Origin: Ceratotherium simum simum
Lineage: Eukaryota; Chordata; Mammalia; Perissodactyla; Rhinocerotidae
NCBI RefSeq assembly: GCF_000283155.1
Contig: NW_004454207.1
Location: 4,630,999-4,694,998 of the forward strand
Reading direction: 5' to 3'
DNA length: 64,000 nucleotides
Part shown: one piece after another, positions 29,880 to 41,111 of the stretch
Layout: each line of letters begins with the position of its first letter
How positions within the stretch are numbered: the stretch's first letter is position 1
The notes under the pieces: model-generated
Told to the model about the DNA's origin: nothing
Databases searched by the model: none
The model's input: only the letters and a program-made list of their open reading frames with translations
Made by a program: the position numbers and the translations under genes

Positions 29880-30505
29880 ATTGTCACCCAGCTCCAAATC
29901 TGCCTTTCTATATTGGGCTCTGTGATGTTGGGGCTGGGACTCAGCAAAATCCATTTTTACCTTGCCAGTGGACCCTGTTAGGCTCCCACTAGGGGGCGCC
30001 AGTAATAGACTGTGAGGCCAGAGAAGGGAAAGGGACTTGATTTTTCCTGTCTGTTTTCTTTTTATGGGCTTCCTGTTGGATTCTTGTTTCTATCCTCATC
30101 ACCCCAGTCTCACTTCTTTACCATGGAACTGGCAAAGCCCTCCTGTAGGAGCAACTGAATTCAATTTTCACTTTTTTCAACACATGCAGAAACAGCCTCA
30201 TTGCACCCCACCATCACCCTGAGACACGAGCACCTGCCGAGCAGTGTGCCTATCTCAGGGCTCAGAGTTTTAATTCCATGGGCCCGTCCTCCTCCAAGCT
30301 TCTAAAATTTTACAATCCCAACCTCTTCCCTTTGTTCCCCCAAGGGTGGTAGCTGCTTCCTGCAGTTGCTACCTCTCCAATACCTTTTTCAGTCACCTAC
30401 TTAACATTTTATACCTAGTTAACAATTCTTTATATTAAGTTCTCTCCATTAAAATTACTGGTGTGATTTCTGTCTCCTGACTGGGCCCTGACTGATACTT
30501 ACCTA
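29880..30505 (+). repeat. Unnamed mammalian interspersed repeat (family R3) carrying a CTCF-like motif
   Basis: From memory of a common placental repeat: a left part with TCCCACTAGGGGGCGCCAG, a middle with GGGTGGTAGCTGCTTCCTGC and AGTTGCTACCTCTCC, and a right end GTCTCCTGACTGGGCCCTGACTGATAC. The ending suggests an LTR-like or MER-type unit. Family name not recalled. Confidence 0.55.
29986..30004 (+). promoter_or_regulatory. Strong CTCF-type motif
   Basis: CCACTAGGGGGCGCCAGTA fits the CTCF core (CCASYAGRKGGCRC) at every constrained position. Its CpG is intact. The motif points toward increasing coordinates. Binding is inferred from sequence only. Confidence 0.7.
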
Positions 30506-30594
30506 CAGAAAAAGACTTCCTTACCGGTTGTGTGGGTTCATGTTAGCTCTCATACCAGAGGGCTTTTCCTGACACCGCCCCTCCTTGTGAGGAT

Positions 30595-30606
30595 CCTTTT
30601 ACTTTT
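30595..30606. repeat. Target-site duplication of ERE (left)
   Basis: CCTTTTACTTTT is repeated exactly at 30911-30922. Confidence 0.92.
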
Positions 30607-30910
30607 GTGTGTGTGTGTGAGGAAGATCAGCCCTGAGCTAACATCCATGCCAATCCCTCTCTTTTTGCTGAGGAAGACCGGCCCTGAGCTAACCTCTATT
30701 GCCAATCCTCCTCCTTTTTTCCCTTTTTCTCCCCAAAGCCCCAGTAGATAGTTGTATGTCATAGTTGCACATCCTTCTAGTTGCTGTATGTGGGACGTGG
30801 CCTTAGCATGGCCAGACAAGCAGTGTGTTGGTGCACACCCGGGATCCCAACCGGAGCAGATCCAGTAGCGGAGCACGTGCACTTCACCGCTAAGCCATAG
30901 GGTTGGCCCC
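30607..30910 (-). mobile_element. ERE SINE, minus strand
   Basis: Minus-strand head GGGGCCAACCCTATGGCTTA, A-box-like TTAGCGGTGAAG, central CAACTAGAAGGATGTGCAAC and GTAGATAGTT-type text (as CAACTATCTACTGGGGCTTT). The tail side has two tandem copies of a ~45-bp unit (AGCTAACATCCATGCCAATC and AGCTAACCTCTATTGCCAATC on the plus strand). It ends in a (TG)n-altered A-tail and is bounded by a perfect 12-bp target duplication. The 110-codon frame inside is not a gene. Confidence 0.96.
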
Positions 30911-30922
30911 CCTTTTACTTTT
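30911..30922. repeat. Target-site duplication of ERE (right)
   Basis: CCTTTTACTTTT, identical to 30595-30606. Confidence 0.92.
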
Positions 30923-30964
30923 TGAGAGTAGAAGGTTCTAGCTGAGGATCACAAGTTACCCATG

Positions 30965-31016
30965 ATTAACATAAATAAATAATAAATAAATAAATAGATA
31001 GATAAATAAATAAATA
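30965..31016. repeat. (AAAT)n with GATA interruptions
   Basis: AATAAATAATAAATAAATAA followed by ATAGATAGATAAATAAATAA: a compound microsatellite. Confidence 0.92.
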
Positions 31017-31850
31017 TCCTTGTTTTTAAATTAGTTTCACTTATACCAAGTTCTTCCCATTGCTTTAAGATTTTTCTGCGCTCTGGAGAGCTGAAACTCA
31101 AATGATGTTTTATGAAGTGCCCCTTTTAACAGCAATTGGAAAGCAAAAACAGGTTGAGGGTGAATAAATACCAAAGTTTTCAGAATATGAAAACTCAAAG
31201 ACTGCTTTCACTAAAGTAATTAAGTTTCGTCCACCAGAGAATGTCATTTGAGGAGAAAGAAAAATGGAGATCCAGGATAGAAAACATTATATTAGTGATG
31301 AAGAAGGCAAAATGTGGAAAGTGAGAGAATTTTTTTATCCTGTGGAAGTAAAAGATCTTATAGTTCTATATATCATTGTCAACATATCTAATAATTAATA
31401 TGCTGAGCAAAATCACCTTTGTGTGAAAAAGAAATTATTTTGCTCCCATGGGGTCAGGAGTCATTGAAAAATAGCTTAATTAACTTGGATGAAAGTGAAA
31501 CATCAGCACCTTGATGGGTGTTCCCAGCTTGCCTCTGGCACCAAGACACAGGATGAAATTTGAAAGTAATAAACTTAACAGAAATACCTGGCATTGAGAG
31601 CAGTCAATACTTATAACAAATTTAGGTTTCCATAAGGAAACCCAGCACACATTTAAGCTCCTATACACCAATATAATATCTGAGCCTGTAGAACTAGTGC
31701 CTCTCTAATTCTCAGTGTCATAAAGCATCTATAAATTGGATGGGAGGACCTGGAAAACTGAGCAATTTCCATCCTACCCCCACGCACTAAAGTAACAACA
31801 ATTTAGTTTGTGCTTGTTAATTAGTGTTTGAATTCAGTTCAACAAGCCTT
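31017..31850. other. No recognised feature
   Basis: No repeat family or gene seen. Confidence 0.5.
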
Positions 31851-31890
31851 CTAGATAGATAGATATAGATGTGTGTGTGTGGGGGGGTGT
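31851..31890. repeat. Compound (GATA)/(TG)/(G) microsatellite
   Basis: TAGATAGATAGATATAGATG followed by TGTGTGTGTGGGGGGGTGT. Confidence 0.9.
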
Positions 31891-31921
31891 TTGTACAAAG
31901 CTTCTGTCTTCTATGTCTTTC

Positions 31922-31979
31922 TGTCCATCGGTCCATCCATCCATCCACCCATCCATCCATCCATCCATCCATTCATCCC
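31922..31979. repeat. (CATC)n microsatellite
   Basis: About thirteen CATC units with a few substitutions (CGGTCCATCC, CACCCATCC, CATTCATCC). Confidence 0.93.
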
Positions 31980-32229
31980 ACTGAACTAGGCACTTAAGAG
32001 CCAAAAAAAAATTGTGTCTGCCCTCATCCCCTTAGCCCCTTCCTTATACTTTTCTTGTGGTGCCAAGGATGAGGGGGAGAGTAAACTCCCCATGGAAACA
32101 CAAATATTTTGCAAAAAGTGTTTCAGAGCATTCTGTCCCTCACTTTAAGAGCCACTGTTTAAAACTCAGGTGAAAGAAAAAAAAGGACTTGATTCTCTTT
32201 CAAACTCCATGAAGTTCCCCTCCTCAGAA

Positions 32230-32515
32230 CCTTTAGCTCAGACTTTTAATTGTGCCTAGAACAATCTTCTCTGCCTGGCTAATGATTACTTATGTCTCAA
32301 GATTCCATCCAACCTGAGTCTCTGTTCTGTGCCCCAACAGCACTCTCGTATAGCACATTTCATATTACATTAGAATAATCCATTTAAGTGTTGTCTCCAC
32401 CTATAGACCAAGGCAAGGACTTTGTCTGACGTGATTTTATATCTCCTGTGCTTACCTCGATGCCTGGCACACAATGGGTGCACAGTAAATGTTTGCTGTT
32501 CTAAACAAGTTCACT
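32230..32515 (+). mobile_element. L2 3' end
   Basis: GCCTAGAACAATCTTCTCTGC, GTCTCAAGATTCCATCCAACC, GACCAAGGCAAGGACTTTGTC, GATGCCTGGCACACAATGGG and CAGTAAATGTTTGC follow the L2 3' landmark order. Confidence 0.75.
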
Positions 32516-33599
32516 GGCAAGTTGGAGATTAAGACATGCAAATGTGAGAATGTCATCAGAGTTTTCTGCCTGTTCTTCTGTCTAACATACCTGTGTCCTC
32601 TTTCCCCAACTAGATTTAAAAGTAGCTGATGGCAGAGCCCATATCTAGTCATTGCTTTATTCACTTTTTTTCTTCCCTATTTCTTGCCAGTGCTAGTATA
32701 GTGTCTTTCTAGAAACTGAACAAATCTATGGGTTGCAATTTTTCATTTAGACAATGTGGTTGTAAACTTTTTTATTCAATCATACCCAAAGATGAATACT
32801 TTTATTTCCCTAAAGCAAATACCTTGGGTTGTATAATTAAATATACTGTTCAAGGCTCTTTCTCACCCAGTGGTCCAAGTCTTTATTCATACTCCTTTTT
32901 GAATTTCAATAGGTTCCCAGAAACAACTGCCAACATTCCCTTCTGGGATATAGCAAAGTCTTCAAGGCAGTTTGAAACTGCCAATGTGTGCACAGAACAG
33001 GCTCTTTAGTGTAGAAAAAGTTAGAAATAGAAATTCAATGAGCTGAGTTCAATCAACATTTCTAATTTTTATGTACGCAAAGGAGTTCATAAGAACTAAT
33101 ATATTTCTTTTGATTGTAGGTGGATTTCCTTTCTCTCAAATTAGCATCACCAGCCAGTACTTTCACAGGAGAGGAAAGGGCTGGAAACCTAGCAGCCAGA
33201 ATAAATAACAGCAAGGAGTGTCTCAAGGGGGAAAATGGAAACATGATAATTTTGTGGCCTCTTTTAAGCTTGTTAACAGCTATACAGCAAGCAGGTGGCA
33301 TAGTCTCACAGGAAGCATTTATTGTCAGATGCTCGTCCTCAAATTCAAGGCTAACCATTTCCATCCCTGCTTATATCCCAGAGGGCAGGAAGCAGGTTTA
33401 AAACAGCCCTGAATACCAATGTATGTAGTATAAATTTTATGTATGGTAAAACTGTTTAGAAATAGATTTGGCTATCCTGCTACTCCTCCACTACAGGCGT
33501 AAAGGAAAATAATAAGAATGTAATCCCCAGGAAAAATATTTTGGTGATTTATAAGAACACACTGGTCTTATTTTGTCTAGAAGTATAAAACATTTTCAA
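32516..33599. other. No recognised gene; possible short L2-like piece at 32560-32690
   Basis: GTGTCCTCTTTCCCCAACTAG and GATGGCAGAGCCCATATCTAG look like a diverged L2 3' piece. The pair of ~93-100-codon frames on both strands at 33062-33401 has no domain or codon evidence. Confidence 0.45.
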
Positions 33600-33885
33600 A
33601 CATACATTTACAGTATAGAAAATCATATAATATACCTTTGTTCCTACACCAAGATTAAAAAGATAGAAATATTTTACATTTTTTATCTCATTTTTTATAG
33701 TGTTACAGATACAGCTGTAGCCACTCCACCCCTTTCCCCTCCACCTGAAGTTGATGTTTATTCTTCTGTAATTTTTTAACTTTAACAACATAAGCATATA
33801 TCGATAAGCAAATTACATTGCTTTGTTTTTAATTTTTACATAAATGATATAAGGATGCATATTGTGTGCCTTGCTCCTTTCATTC
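33600..33885 (-). mobile_element. Old L1M, right of its 3' end (left of nested L1)
   Basis: Antisense L1M-type text (GATGTTTATTCTTCTGTAAT, TGATATAAGGATGCATATTG, CTTGCTCCTTTCATTCAACA). Continues after the nested L1 at 34103. Confidence 0.6.
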
Positions 33886-33900
33886 AACACTTTGTTCTTT

Positions 33901-34087
33901 TTTAACATTTTTAACACTCTTTTATTTTTATTTATTTATTTATTTATTTATTTTTAATTTTATTGAGGTCCTATTGGCTTTTAATACTGTGTAAATTTCA
34001 GGTGTACATTATTATATTTCAGTTTCTGTATATATTGCATCATGTTCACCACCAATAGTCTAGTTTTTATCTGTCACCATACACATG
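33901..34087 (-). mobile_element. 5'-truncated young L1 tail nested in L1M
   Basis: Read in reverse it matches the 3'UTR of L1 copy B (ACACCTGAAATT, AACATAATGTA-type and ACAGAAACTGA blocks), with a (TTTA)n-decayed poly(A) tail at its left. Flanked by AACACTTTGTTCTTT (33886-33900) and AACATTTTGTTCTTT (34088-34102), a 15-bp duplication with one mismatch. Only about 130 bp of 3'UTR was copied. Confidence 0.92.
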
Positions 34088-34102
34088 AACATTTTGTTCT
34101 TT

Positions 34103-34640
34103 AGATTTATCCATGCTAATACATGCAGACCTAGTCCATGCATCTTCACTATTGTATGATATACATTTTCTGAATACTACAGTTATCCATTATTCTTTTG
34201 AGGGATAGGGTTAGATTATCTCCAATGTTCCACTAAACTGTCTTGTACTTGTTTTCTGGTGCATAGGTATAAAAGTTTCTAGAAATGGAATTGCCCAGTT
34301 GATGTGTATGTTTATCTGCATCTTTATTAAATATTTCAAATTGCTTCCCAAAGTAAGAAAACCAATTTATAGTCTACCACCAATGCTGTTGAGTTCCTGT
34401 GTCTATATATTCAACTCTTGCCAACATTTGGTGTTATCAGACTTGAACAGTATTTGCCAATCCAAGAGTGGTGGAATGATATTTCATTATTATTTGAATT
34501 TGCATCCCCCTGATTATGAGGCTGAGGAACTTTCCATATGGCTTATTAACCACTGGGAATTTCTCTTCTCTGAATTATCTGTTCATCTTTGCCCATGTCT
34601 CTTTTGGGTTGTTTTGCTTTTTAGGAAAACTTGTTTGTAA
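34103..34640 (-). mobile_element. Old L1M ORF2 3' region (right of nested L1)
   Basis: TGTATGATATACATTTTCTGAATAC, TAAAAGTTTCTAGAAATGGAATTGCC, AATTGCTTCCCAAAG, CTTGCCAACATTTGGTGTTATC and GGAATTTCTCTTCTCTGAATTATC are antisense L1 ORF2 C-terminal landmarks (GGCATTTCTGGAAACT, TTGGCAAGAG...). Confidence 0.8.
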
Positions 34641-34779
34641 AACCATCTTGACCTAGTGCTCATTTTATAAATAGGTTTTAGATTATTGATTTTATTTCTT
34701 TAGTGGTTATATTTTCTATTTTTTAGTTAATTTTATAACTTAAATATTTTAGTAAGAAATGAATCATTTTTTCTAAGTC

Positions 34780-35525
34780 TTCGTTTTGCCCTTAATTTTG
34801 AATGCTATATTAGCTGGGTGTAAAATTATAGACAACAGTTAATTTCTATCATTATTTTGAAGATATTATTCCAATGTTACTTGCTCTATATTATTGCTAT
34901 TGCAAAGCCCACTGTCTGTCTTACTGTTAGTATTGTGGATAATCTGGCTTTTCTTTTTGGCTGCTTTCTAAATGTTTTCTTTGTTCCTTTGCCTGTAGTT
35001 TCACTACATATGTCTGGATGTGGGCTTATTTTTAAGCAAAAATCCTACTCAGGACATGTATTTTTTTAATTTTAGGAATCATGTCTTTAATCCATTATGG
35101 AAAGTTCTCAGTTATTATCCTGCAAATATTACCTCTCCACCCATCTTTCAATGTTTCTTAACCCCTCTTTCATATTTTCCATCCCTTTGTCTCTTCATGT
35201 TTCATTCTGATCGACATAATCAGATTTACCTTCTTGGTCACTGAACCTCTCTTTGGCTATATATAATTCACTGTTTAATTTGTCCAATGGGTTTTTAATT
35301 TCAATAACCATTTTTTTCATTTCCAGAAATTTTATTTTCCTACTTTCCAAACTCTTGTTCTTCTTTCATAGTATCTTGTTCTTTTTCTGATTTTGATTAC
35401 TTTTTATGTCTTTAATTATGTTAAACATATTTTTTACAGTCTCCAATAAATTGTCCTATTATTTGAAGTTCTTTGATTTCTAATTATCCTATTTGTTAGG
35501 TCTGTGGACTCTTGGCTCATGGTGC
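34780..35525 (-). mobile_element. Old L1M / HAL1-like 5' and ORF1 region
   Basis: ATGCTATATTAGCTGGGTGTAAAATTATAG, TTGAAGATATTATTCCAATG, TGCAAATATTACCTCTCC and AATTTTATTTTCCTACTTTCC follow the antisense order of old L1/HAL1 ORF1-upstream sequence. No intact frame remains. Confidence 0.65.
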
Positions 35526-35539
35526 ATTTTGTCCACAAT

Positions 35540-36030
35540 TATTAACATTAGTAGTAAGTTTTAAAATTATCAGTAATATATCAGTCAAATTCCTTGCAGG
35601 AAGCAGATAGCACATCAAATAGGGTAATTGTGGAGAGTTTAATAAAAGGACTATTTCTAAAGGTGTGGGCAGGGCTAGAAGCAGAAAAAAGATAGTGAAA
35701 CATGAAGCTGTTGCTATCCCAAGCCTGCGAGGCACAAGGAAGAAGTGATTACCAGACCTAGTTGGAGGCGAGGGCTGCCTGACAGGAGACATGTTCTTGG
35801 TAGAGGCAGGCCAGCACTGCCAACCAGCAGCCCAGTATGGATGTAGCCAGGGGAACAAATACCATGACCTTGCTAACCTTTGTCCTTCAGTCTCTTGCCT
35901 TTACCTCCCGCTGGCTGAACCCAGTGAAAAGCCAGTGTGTATGCAGTATATAGAGGTTAATGTGCTGGGGAACAAAGCAGGGTGGAGAAGGATGGAGCGC
36001 AGATCTGTAGAGGCAACTGGAGAACATTCA
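35540..36030 (+). repeat. Unnamed interspersed repeat (family R2), second copy
   Basis: ACTATTTCTAAAGGTGTGGGCAGG, GCCTTTACCTCCCGCTGGCTGAACCC, AGCAGGGTGGAGAAGGATGG and GCAGATCTGTAGAGGCAACTGG parallel 4990-5420 in order and orientation. Confidence 0.5.
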
Positions 36031-38340
36031 GCACAGTTGTAAGCTCATGTTCAGAGTTTCCTTATCTGTTGGAAGCCCCTGTTGCTTGGGAAGAGGGCAT
36101 ATCCATCCAGAGAAGTTTTATATTTGCTTCCTGCATATACCTTAAAGTTATCACTGGCCTACACTCAAGTTCTGTGTTAATTTTCAGCTCAAGCATTCCT
36201 GATCCAGAAGAATAGTTTAAATTTTAACCCTAAATCATGTGAGACACAGATCCATAATTATACAATCTAAAGGGAGACAATTTTTATTTCTATGCAAAGC
36301 CCACTCTTGGACAGAAAAGTTTCTATGTTGCCTTATTATGCTAATGGATGGAACTTTTCAACTCTTTCCCTACATATGCAGCCATTTAGGAATCTTGGCT
36401 TTATGGAAGGATCTTGGTTATATCTATCCGCCTTGCATAAATTGAAGACCTTGCCTCCAGCCCCCGGATGGGTGGAAAACCCAAAATCTCTAACTTACCA
36501 AGACTGAAAACCTCCTTACCCACCAGCCGGTCAGATGCCTGCCACTCTGGCTATAATTCCAATCACAGAGATATAGAGGGAAATATGAGATTGATTTATG
36601 TTATTTTCATCTATATAAGAAATTAAGCATCACTAACATTTTATATAAATATTGACACTGGCATGTTCATTTAATTATATGTCAGATGGTCACAGTCAGT
36701 CCATAAAGTGTTCTGAAGGAAGAGGGAGATATCAAAATGTGGAGGGAATGAGACTCTTTTATCCAGCATTGACACTTTGTGACATTTCAGTTTATGTACT
36801 ATTGGATGTCATCAAACTTTCTTTAATAAAATCAAGATCTTTAAACAGTAGAATCTTTATAAGGCTTTGTAACAAGATGGTATAACATTCCATTGTGTTT
36901 GCTACAGAATTTTCTGGTTGTCTTATGGCAAAGTATTTAAAATAATTATCGACTTAAAGATGAATTATATATTTTTCTTTCATAAGAAGGCTAGTTTCCT
37001 AGTTTTATGGCAAAGAATAGAAGTTTTTCATGATGACAAGTGGCTGTCAGTAGTTGGCTACTCAGCAGACAAACAAAATTAATGCACTAAGGTGTCTTCT
37101 CAAGGTACGTATTAACATTTTAGCAAACTGTGCAAAAATAACTGATTTTTCAAAGAGATATTTTATGGAAAGAGCATTTTCAAAACAAATGTTTAGGAAA
37201 ATTTCCAGCACTATGTAATTTTGTTACCAAAAATGACATATCACTTATAAAAATATTATCATAAATATAAACAGAAAAGCTTTGAAATTGAATATTCTAA
37301 ACTGAAAAATGTCTTTGAAATGCAAAGGCTTACTGGCTTTTAAACCCATTAAAATACATTTAAATGTGAAAGTTTCATAAACTGGCAAGAAAAACTGATT
37401 TGTGTCATGGAAAATGGAAATTAACAGCCAAATTCCAACAAAAACTTTGGCATAAATGGTGAATGGAATTTTTAAAAATGAGAATAACGAATCAGAAGCA
37501 GTAGGCAACGAATCTCTTCTTATAAAATGTGGTGATGGATTTCAGAGAGCGGAAGCTGGGGTCATCACTCTCTGCAGTTGGAGATCTAAGAGGCATATTT
37601 CCGTGGTCACTACATCAGTACAATAGACAAAGCTGCCAGGTTCTATGTTAGGTTCAGGGCCACCAGGGCAAACGAAGTCATTCCTGCCTTTCATTTAATT
37701 TTAAATAAGTCTGCCAGCACTGGCAGCCGGCATCAGCATCTTCAATGCCTACACGCCAGCCCACCTACTCGTTTGCAGAGTATAGAGGGATATCTGCACT
37801 CCACATAGCCTATCAACAGTGCAGGCTGGGGGCACACGTCATTAGTCCACTGTGGGGATAAATGGGAGGCTGAACATGAGAAGGAAAATCCAATTTCAGA
37901 TACGTCTCTCAGATAGAATTTTTCAAAGTCTTTTCTCCTCCTTGTATTTCATCAAGTACTTGGTCTACAACCAAATATTACTTGGAAAATGAAAGGTCCA
38001 TATGTTCATACAGGTAAAGTTTATTTTTAAAAAAAAAATAAATGCTCTTTTATAGTGTATTGGGCTGTTTTCCAAATCCTTGACTAAACACAATGCTAAA
38101 AATGATGAAATTACCTCTATGAGGTGCTTCTGCTGGGAAAATGTTGTGCTTGGTGCTACATCCCACAGTTGAATTTTTATTAAATTTTATCCCACAGGCT
38201 ATGCTCTAATTGGCTCCCACACAAAATTTCCTAGCTCTAACTTCATTTTGTTGATTAATGATTCCAACTTTCAATTTAATTATTAAATTTGTTGATATAA
38301 GACTTAAAAAACACATACAGTTGAAAGTCTAAAAATCCTT
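36031..38340. other. Repeat-poor block, nothing recognised
   Basis: 2.3 kb without an identifiable transposon, RNA gene or domain-bearing frame. Frames at 36239-36885 and 37245-37508 are short, overlap each other or are low-information. Candidate for conserved noncoding sequence only by exclusion. Confidence 0.5.
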
Positions 38341-38630
38341 GGTATCAACTATATGCTAAAGCAGAGATTCTCAACCTTTATGAAATGAGACGATAGCTCC
38401 TAATACTGTAAGTATATTGGATTTCCTAATACACAACCTCTACTCCATCCTCTCCACAATTTTAAAAAAGTCTTTTGTGACATCTATTTATCTTGAAAAG
38501 TAAATTTAAAGTTATATTTTTAACATTTGATTAGTCCTTAAAATAATCAAATATAAATGAAAGTATATTAAAAAACAAAGGCCTAAATTAAAGGACAGGT
38601 ATACTTATGTTGCTTTCTTTTGTCAAGTAG

Positions 38631-38732
38631 AGTATAGTACTGGGCTAACCCTGTACTATACTATACTATTAGCCTACTAGTATAACTCTATACTACTATG
38701 CTATAGTATATGGACTCATGGGCAGTCCATAT
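38631..38732. repeat. Cluster of short hairpins
   Basis: AGTATAGTAC (38631-38640) pairs with GTACTATACT (38653-38662) across a 12-base loop. ATATGGACT (38708-38716) pairs with AGTCCATAT (38724-38732) across 7 bases. Between them lies ACTAT/ATAGT-rich sequence that can pair further. Confidence 0.75.
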
Positions 38733-38849
38733 CTTTGTTAATATGCCACTGAAATAAATGAATGTTTAAACTGTCAAAGGCATAGAAATTAGACATTTAT
38801 TTTTTACTCATGTACAGTCCAGTCAATGGCCAAAATGAAACCCAGGACA

Positions 38850-38970
38850 ATGGTATAATGAATAAGAAAGTGTTTTTTATAGGGAGACATTTGGGTTTGA
38901 AACCTCAACTCCACCATTTACTAAGTGTATAACCTTTGGCATGTTTGTTAACCATTCTGTGTCACAGATT
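38850..38970 (+). repeat. MIR fragment
   Basis: GGTATAATGAATAAGAAAGT, TGGGTTTGAAACCTCAACTCCACCATTTACTAAG, ATAACCTTTGGCATG: the MIR 5' and core part. Confidence 0.8.
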
Positions 38971-38974
38971 GGCA

Positions 38975-39245
38975 GAGACTAAAGAGACACAACTAAATTT
39001 AATGTGAGATCCAGGACCAGAAGAAGAACAGTGGTGGGGAAACTAGAGAAAGCCACAAAAGAGCTGTGGGTTAGTTAACAGTGCTGTGTTGATGTTAATG
39101 CCCTGGTTTTAATCATTGTACCATGGCTATGCAACATGCAATTATTAGGGGAAGCTGGATTAAGGTTTTATCTGGGAACAATCTGTACTATTTTAGGAGT
39201 TCTTCTCTATGTCTAAAATTATTTAAAAGTAAAAAGTTAAAAAAA
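38975..39245 (+). mobile_element. Old L1M 3' terminus
   Basis: GTTAGTTAACAGTGCTGTGTTG, TAATCATTGTACCATGGCTATG, GGGGAAGCTGGATTAAGG, TCTGTACTATTTTAGG and AAAATTATTTAAAAGTAAAAAG match an old L1 3'UTR end. Confidence 0.75.
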
Positions 39246-40190
39246 GAAACATTTAAAAGACCTTTTTGTGTAGCGGCATTTTGTCTGACACTGACCTTGT
39301 AATCTTGTAGTAACGTGGGCATGATACCTAACCTATAACTGTCACTTCAGTCTAGTTATTGGTTTGTTCACGACAAGTGACCTCTGTTAATCTGGCATTT
39401 CCAAGCTTTGCAATTCTTATCCTCAGACACGGAAAGATCTTCAGAATATGTGAGGAAGAAGCGTGGACAGCAGAAAACTTGCAAGGAAAATAATGATGGG
39501 TAACTCCTGTCCCCTTGCAATCCTGCAATTGAAAGAGGATAAAGAGGATGTCTAGTTTCTTTCACAGCAGGGCTTAGATTTGAATTCGACATCATCATTA
39601 TTATCATTAACAACAACAGCAAAAACAAGAAAAAGCCTATATCTGCCATGGAGATATTTTAAAAAGGCATCTCCGTGTTCATAGTTGAAGCTACTTGACC
39701 CGGCTGGTGATTTGTATAGTTCTTTTTCCCTTCTCCTTTTGTGCCATGTGCCTTGCATGTCTTGAATACCCGGGCTCTGGAGTGCTGCATGAGCTTCTCT
39801 GGTGTCACTGTTGTGTGGCTTTCAACAAAGCAATGGGAAGGGAGAGGCAGAAGGGAGTAATTGGTTTATCTCACGTTTTGACAGAGAGACAGATCTATTC
39901 TCTGCTATTGTCCACATGAGGCTTCTCCAAAATGCTTGGCTTTGATGTGAGATTCATCTGGCAGCATAGTAAAGACCCTAGGGAGGTTGGAATTTATCAG
40001 CACAAAATGAACTGACATGAAAGAATGAGTAGAGTGAGGAGGGATGCAGTTAGAATGCAAAGCCAGGCTGGGACTTTGCTTCTCTAGACCTCTGCGGTTT
40101 TTCTTCCTCTTCTGACACTGGAAAATGAGGGAAACATTTCCTGCCTAGGCTGTTTCCACTTGGAGTGAATGATGCTTTCTGACTCTAGGA
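39246..40190. other. No recognised feature
   Basis: Short frames with no domain; no repeat recognised. Confidence 0.5.
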
Positions 40191-40194
40191 ATTG

Positions 40195-40378
40195 CCTTGA
40201 GACCAGTTATTTGGGTCATTATCTGTGTCTCAGTTTCCTAATCTAGAAAACGGGGATGGCAAGAGGACATAGACCTGTTGGGAGGGAAAAAAGAGCTCAC
40301 ACCTACAAAGAACTTAAAACAGTGCCAGGCACCTTGTAATGCTCAATCCGTGTTAGCTGTTGTTGCTGTTCATGATGA
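40195..40378 (+). repeat. MIR fragment
   Basis: TGTCTCAGTTTCCTAATCTAG, AAACGGGGATGGCAAGAGG, AACTTAAAACAGTGCCAGGCACC and GTAATGCTCAATCCGTGTTAGC. Confidence 0.88.
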
Positions 40379-40429
40379 TGATACTATTATTGCTATCAGA
40401 GCACTATGTGGTGAGGAGGCTTTCAAAGT

Positions 40430-40645
40430 GAACAAAATACAGGCTTTGCAGTCAGAACACGTGGGTATGAATATCAATTCGACCACTTGCTAGTTGAGTG
40501 ATTTGGGGGAAACTAAGTCTCAGTGGCCTTAACTATAAAGGGGTATGCGTGTCTTACTTCAGAGGCGTCAATGAGGTTTAGGTGATAAAAATGGCAGATT
40601 GCTCAATATAAAGTAACCATCATTTTTATTAGCATTAAATCAGCG
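40430..40645 (+). repeat. MIR SINE
   Basis: GGCTTTGCAGTCAGAACACG, CGACCACTTGCTAGTTGAGTG, AAACTAAGTCTCAGTGGCC and GTTTAGGTGATAAAAATGGC: nearly full MIR, 52 bp downstream of another MIR in the same orientation. Confidence 0.85.
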
Positions 40646-41111
40646 ACCGGCAGGACTTAATGATGTTCTGAGTGTGGTCACCTCAAAGGCAGCTATTGTG
40701 GCCATTGGTCCTTTTTTGTGATGGATGAGTAGATGGCCTTAGACATACCCTGGAAAGGTGAAAGTGGAAGGATCTTGGAGTCATCTGGCTTCCTTGTTTT
40801 AAACATTTTGAGCATATTGCTGTTGGGCAGCAAGCCACATCCAAACTTCACTTAGGTCAAGTTTCTAGCCCAACTTTCTTCCAGCTTCTGAGATTAGGCT
40901 GACTCCAAGTAAACAAGGACTGGCAAGGTGGTTGAAGTCATTTGGGGTAAAACTAATAGGATTTGCCCAGCTGTGTTTGTTTATACAATCTAACCATTCT
41001 TATTTATAGATTGTTATCTGACAGCTTTGAAGTGCACACACAAATGAAGAATGAAATTAATACTCTAAAGCTGTGAAGCCAAGATTACAGCCTTTCTTGT
41101 ATGATTTTGCA
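40646..41111. other. No recognised feature
   Basis: Nothing identified. Confidence 0.45.

Noticed and set aside
30550..30882. 110-codon minus-strand frame
   Set aside because: Lies within the ERE SINE; it is non-coding by family knowledge.
31922..31979. CRISPR-like short repeats
   Set aside because: Tetranucleotide microsatellite without spacers, in a mammalian context.
33062..33401. Overlapping ~93-100-codon frames on both strands
   Set aside because: Opposite-strand overlap, no domain, no splice or promoter context; cannot support an exon call.
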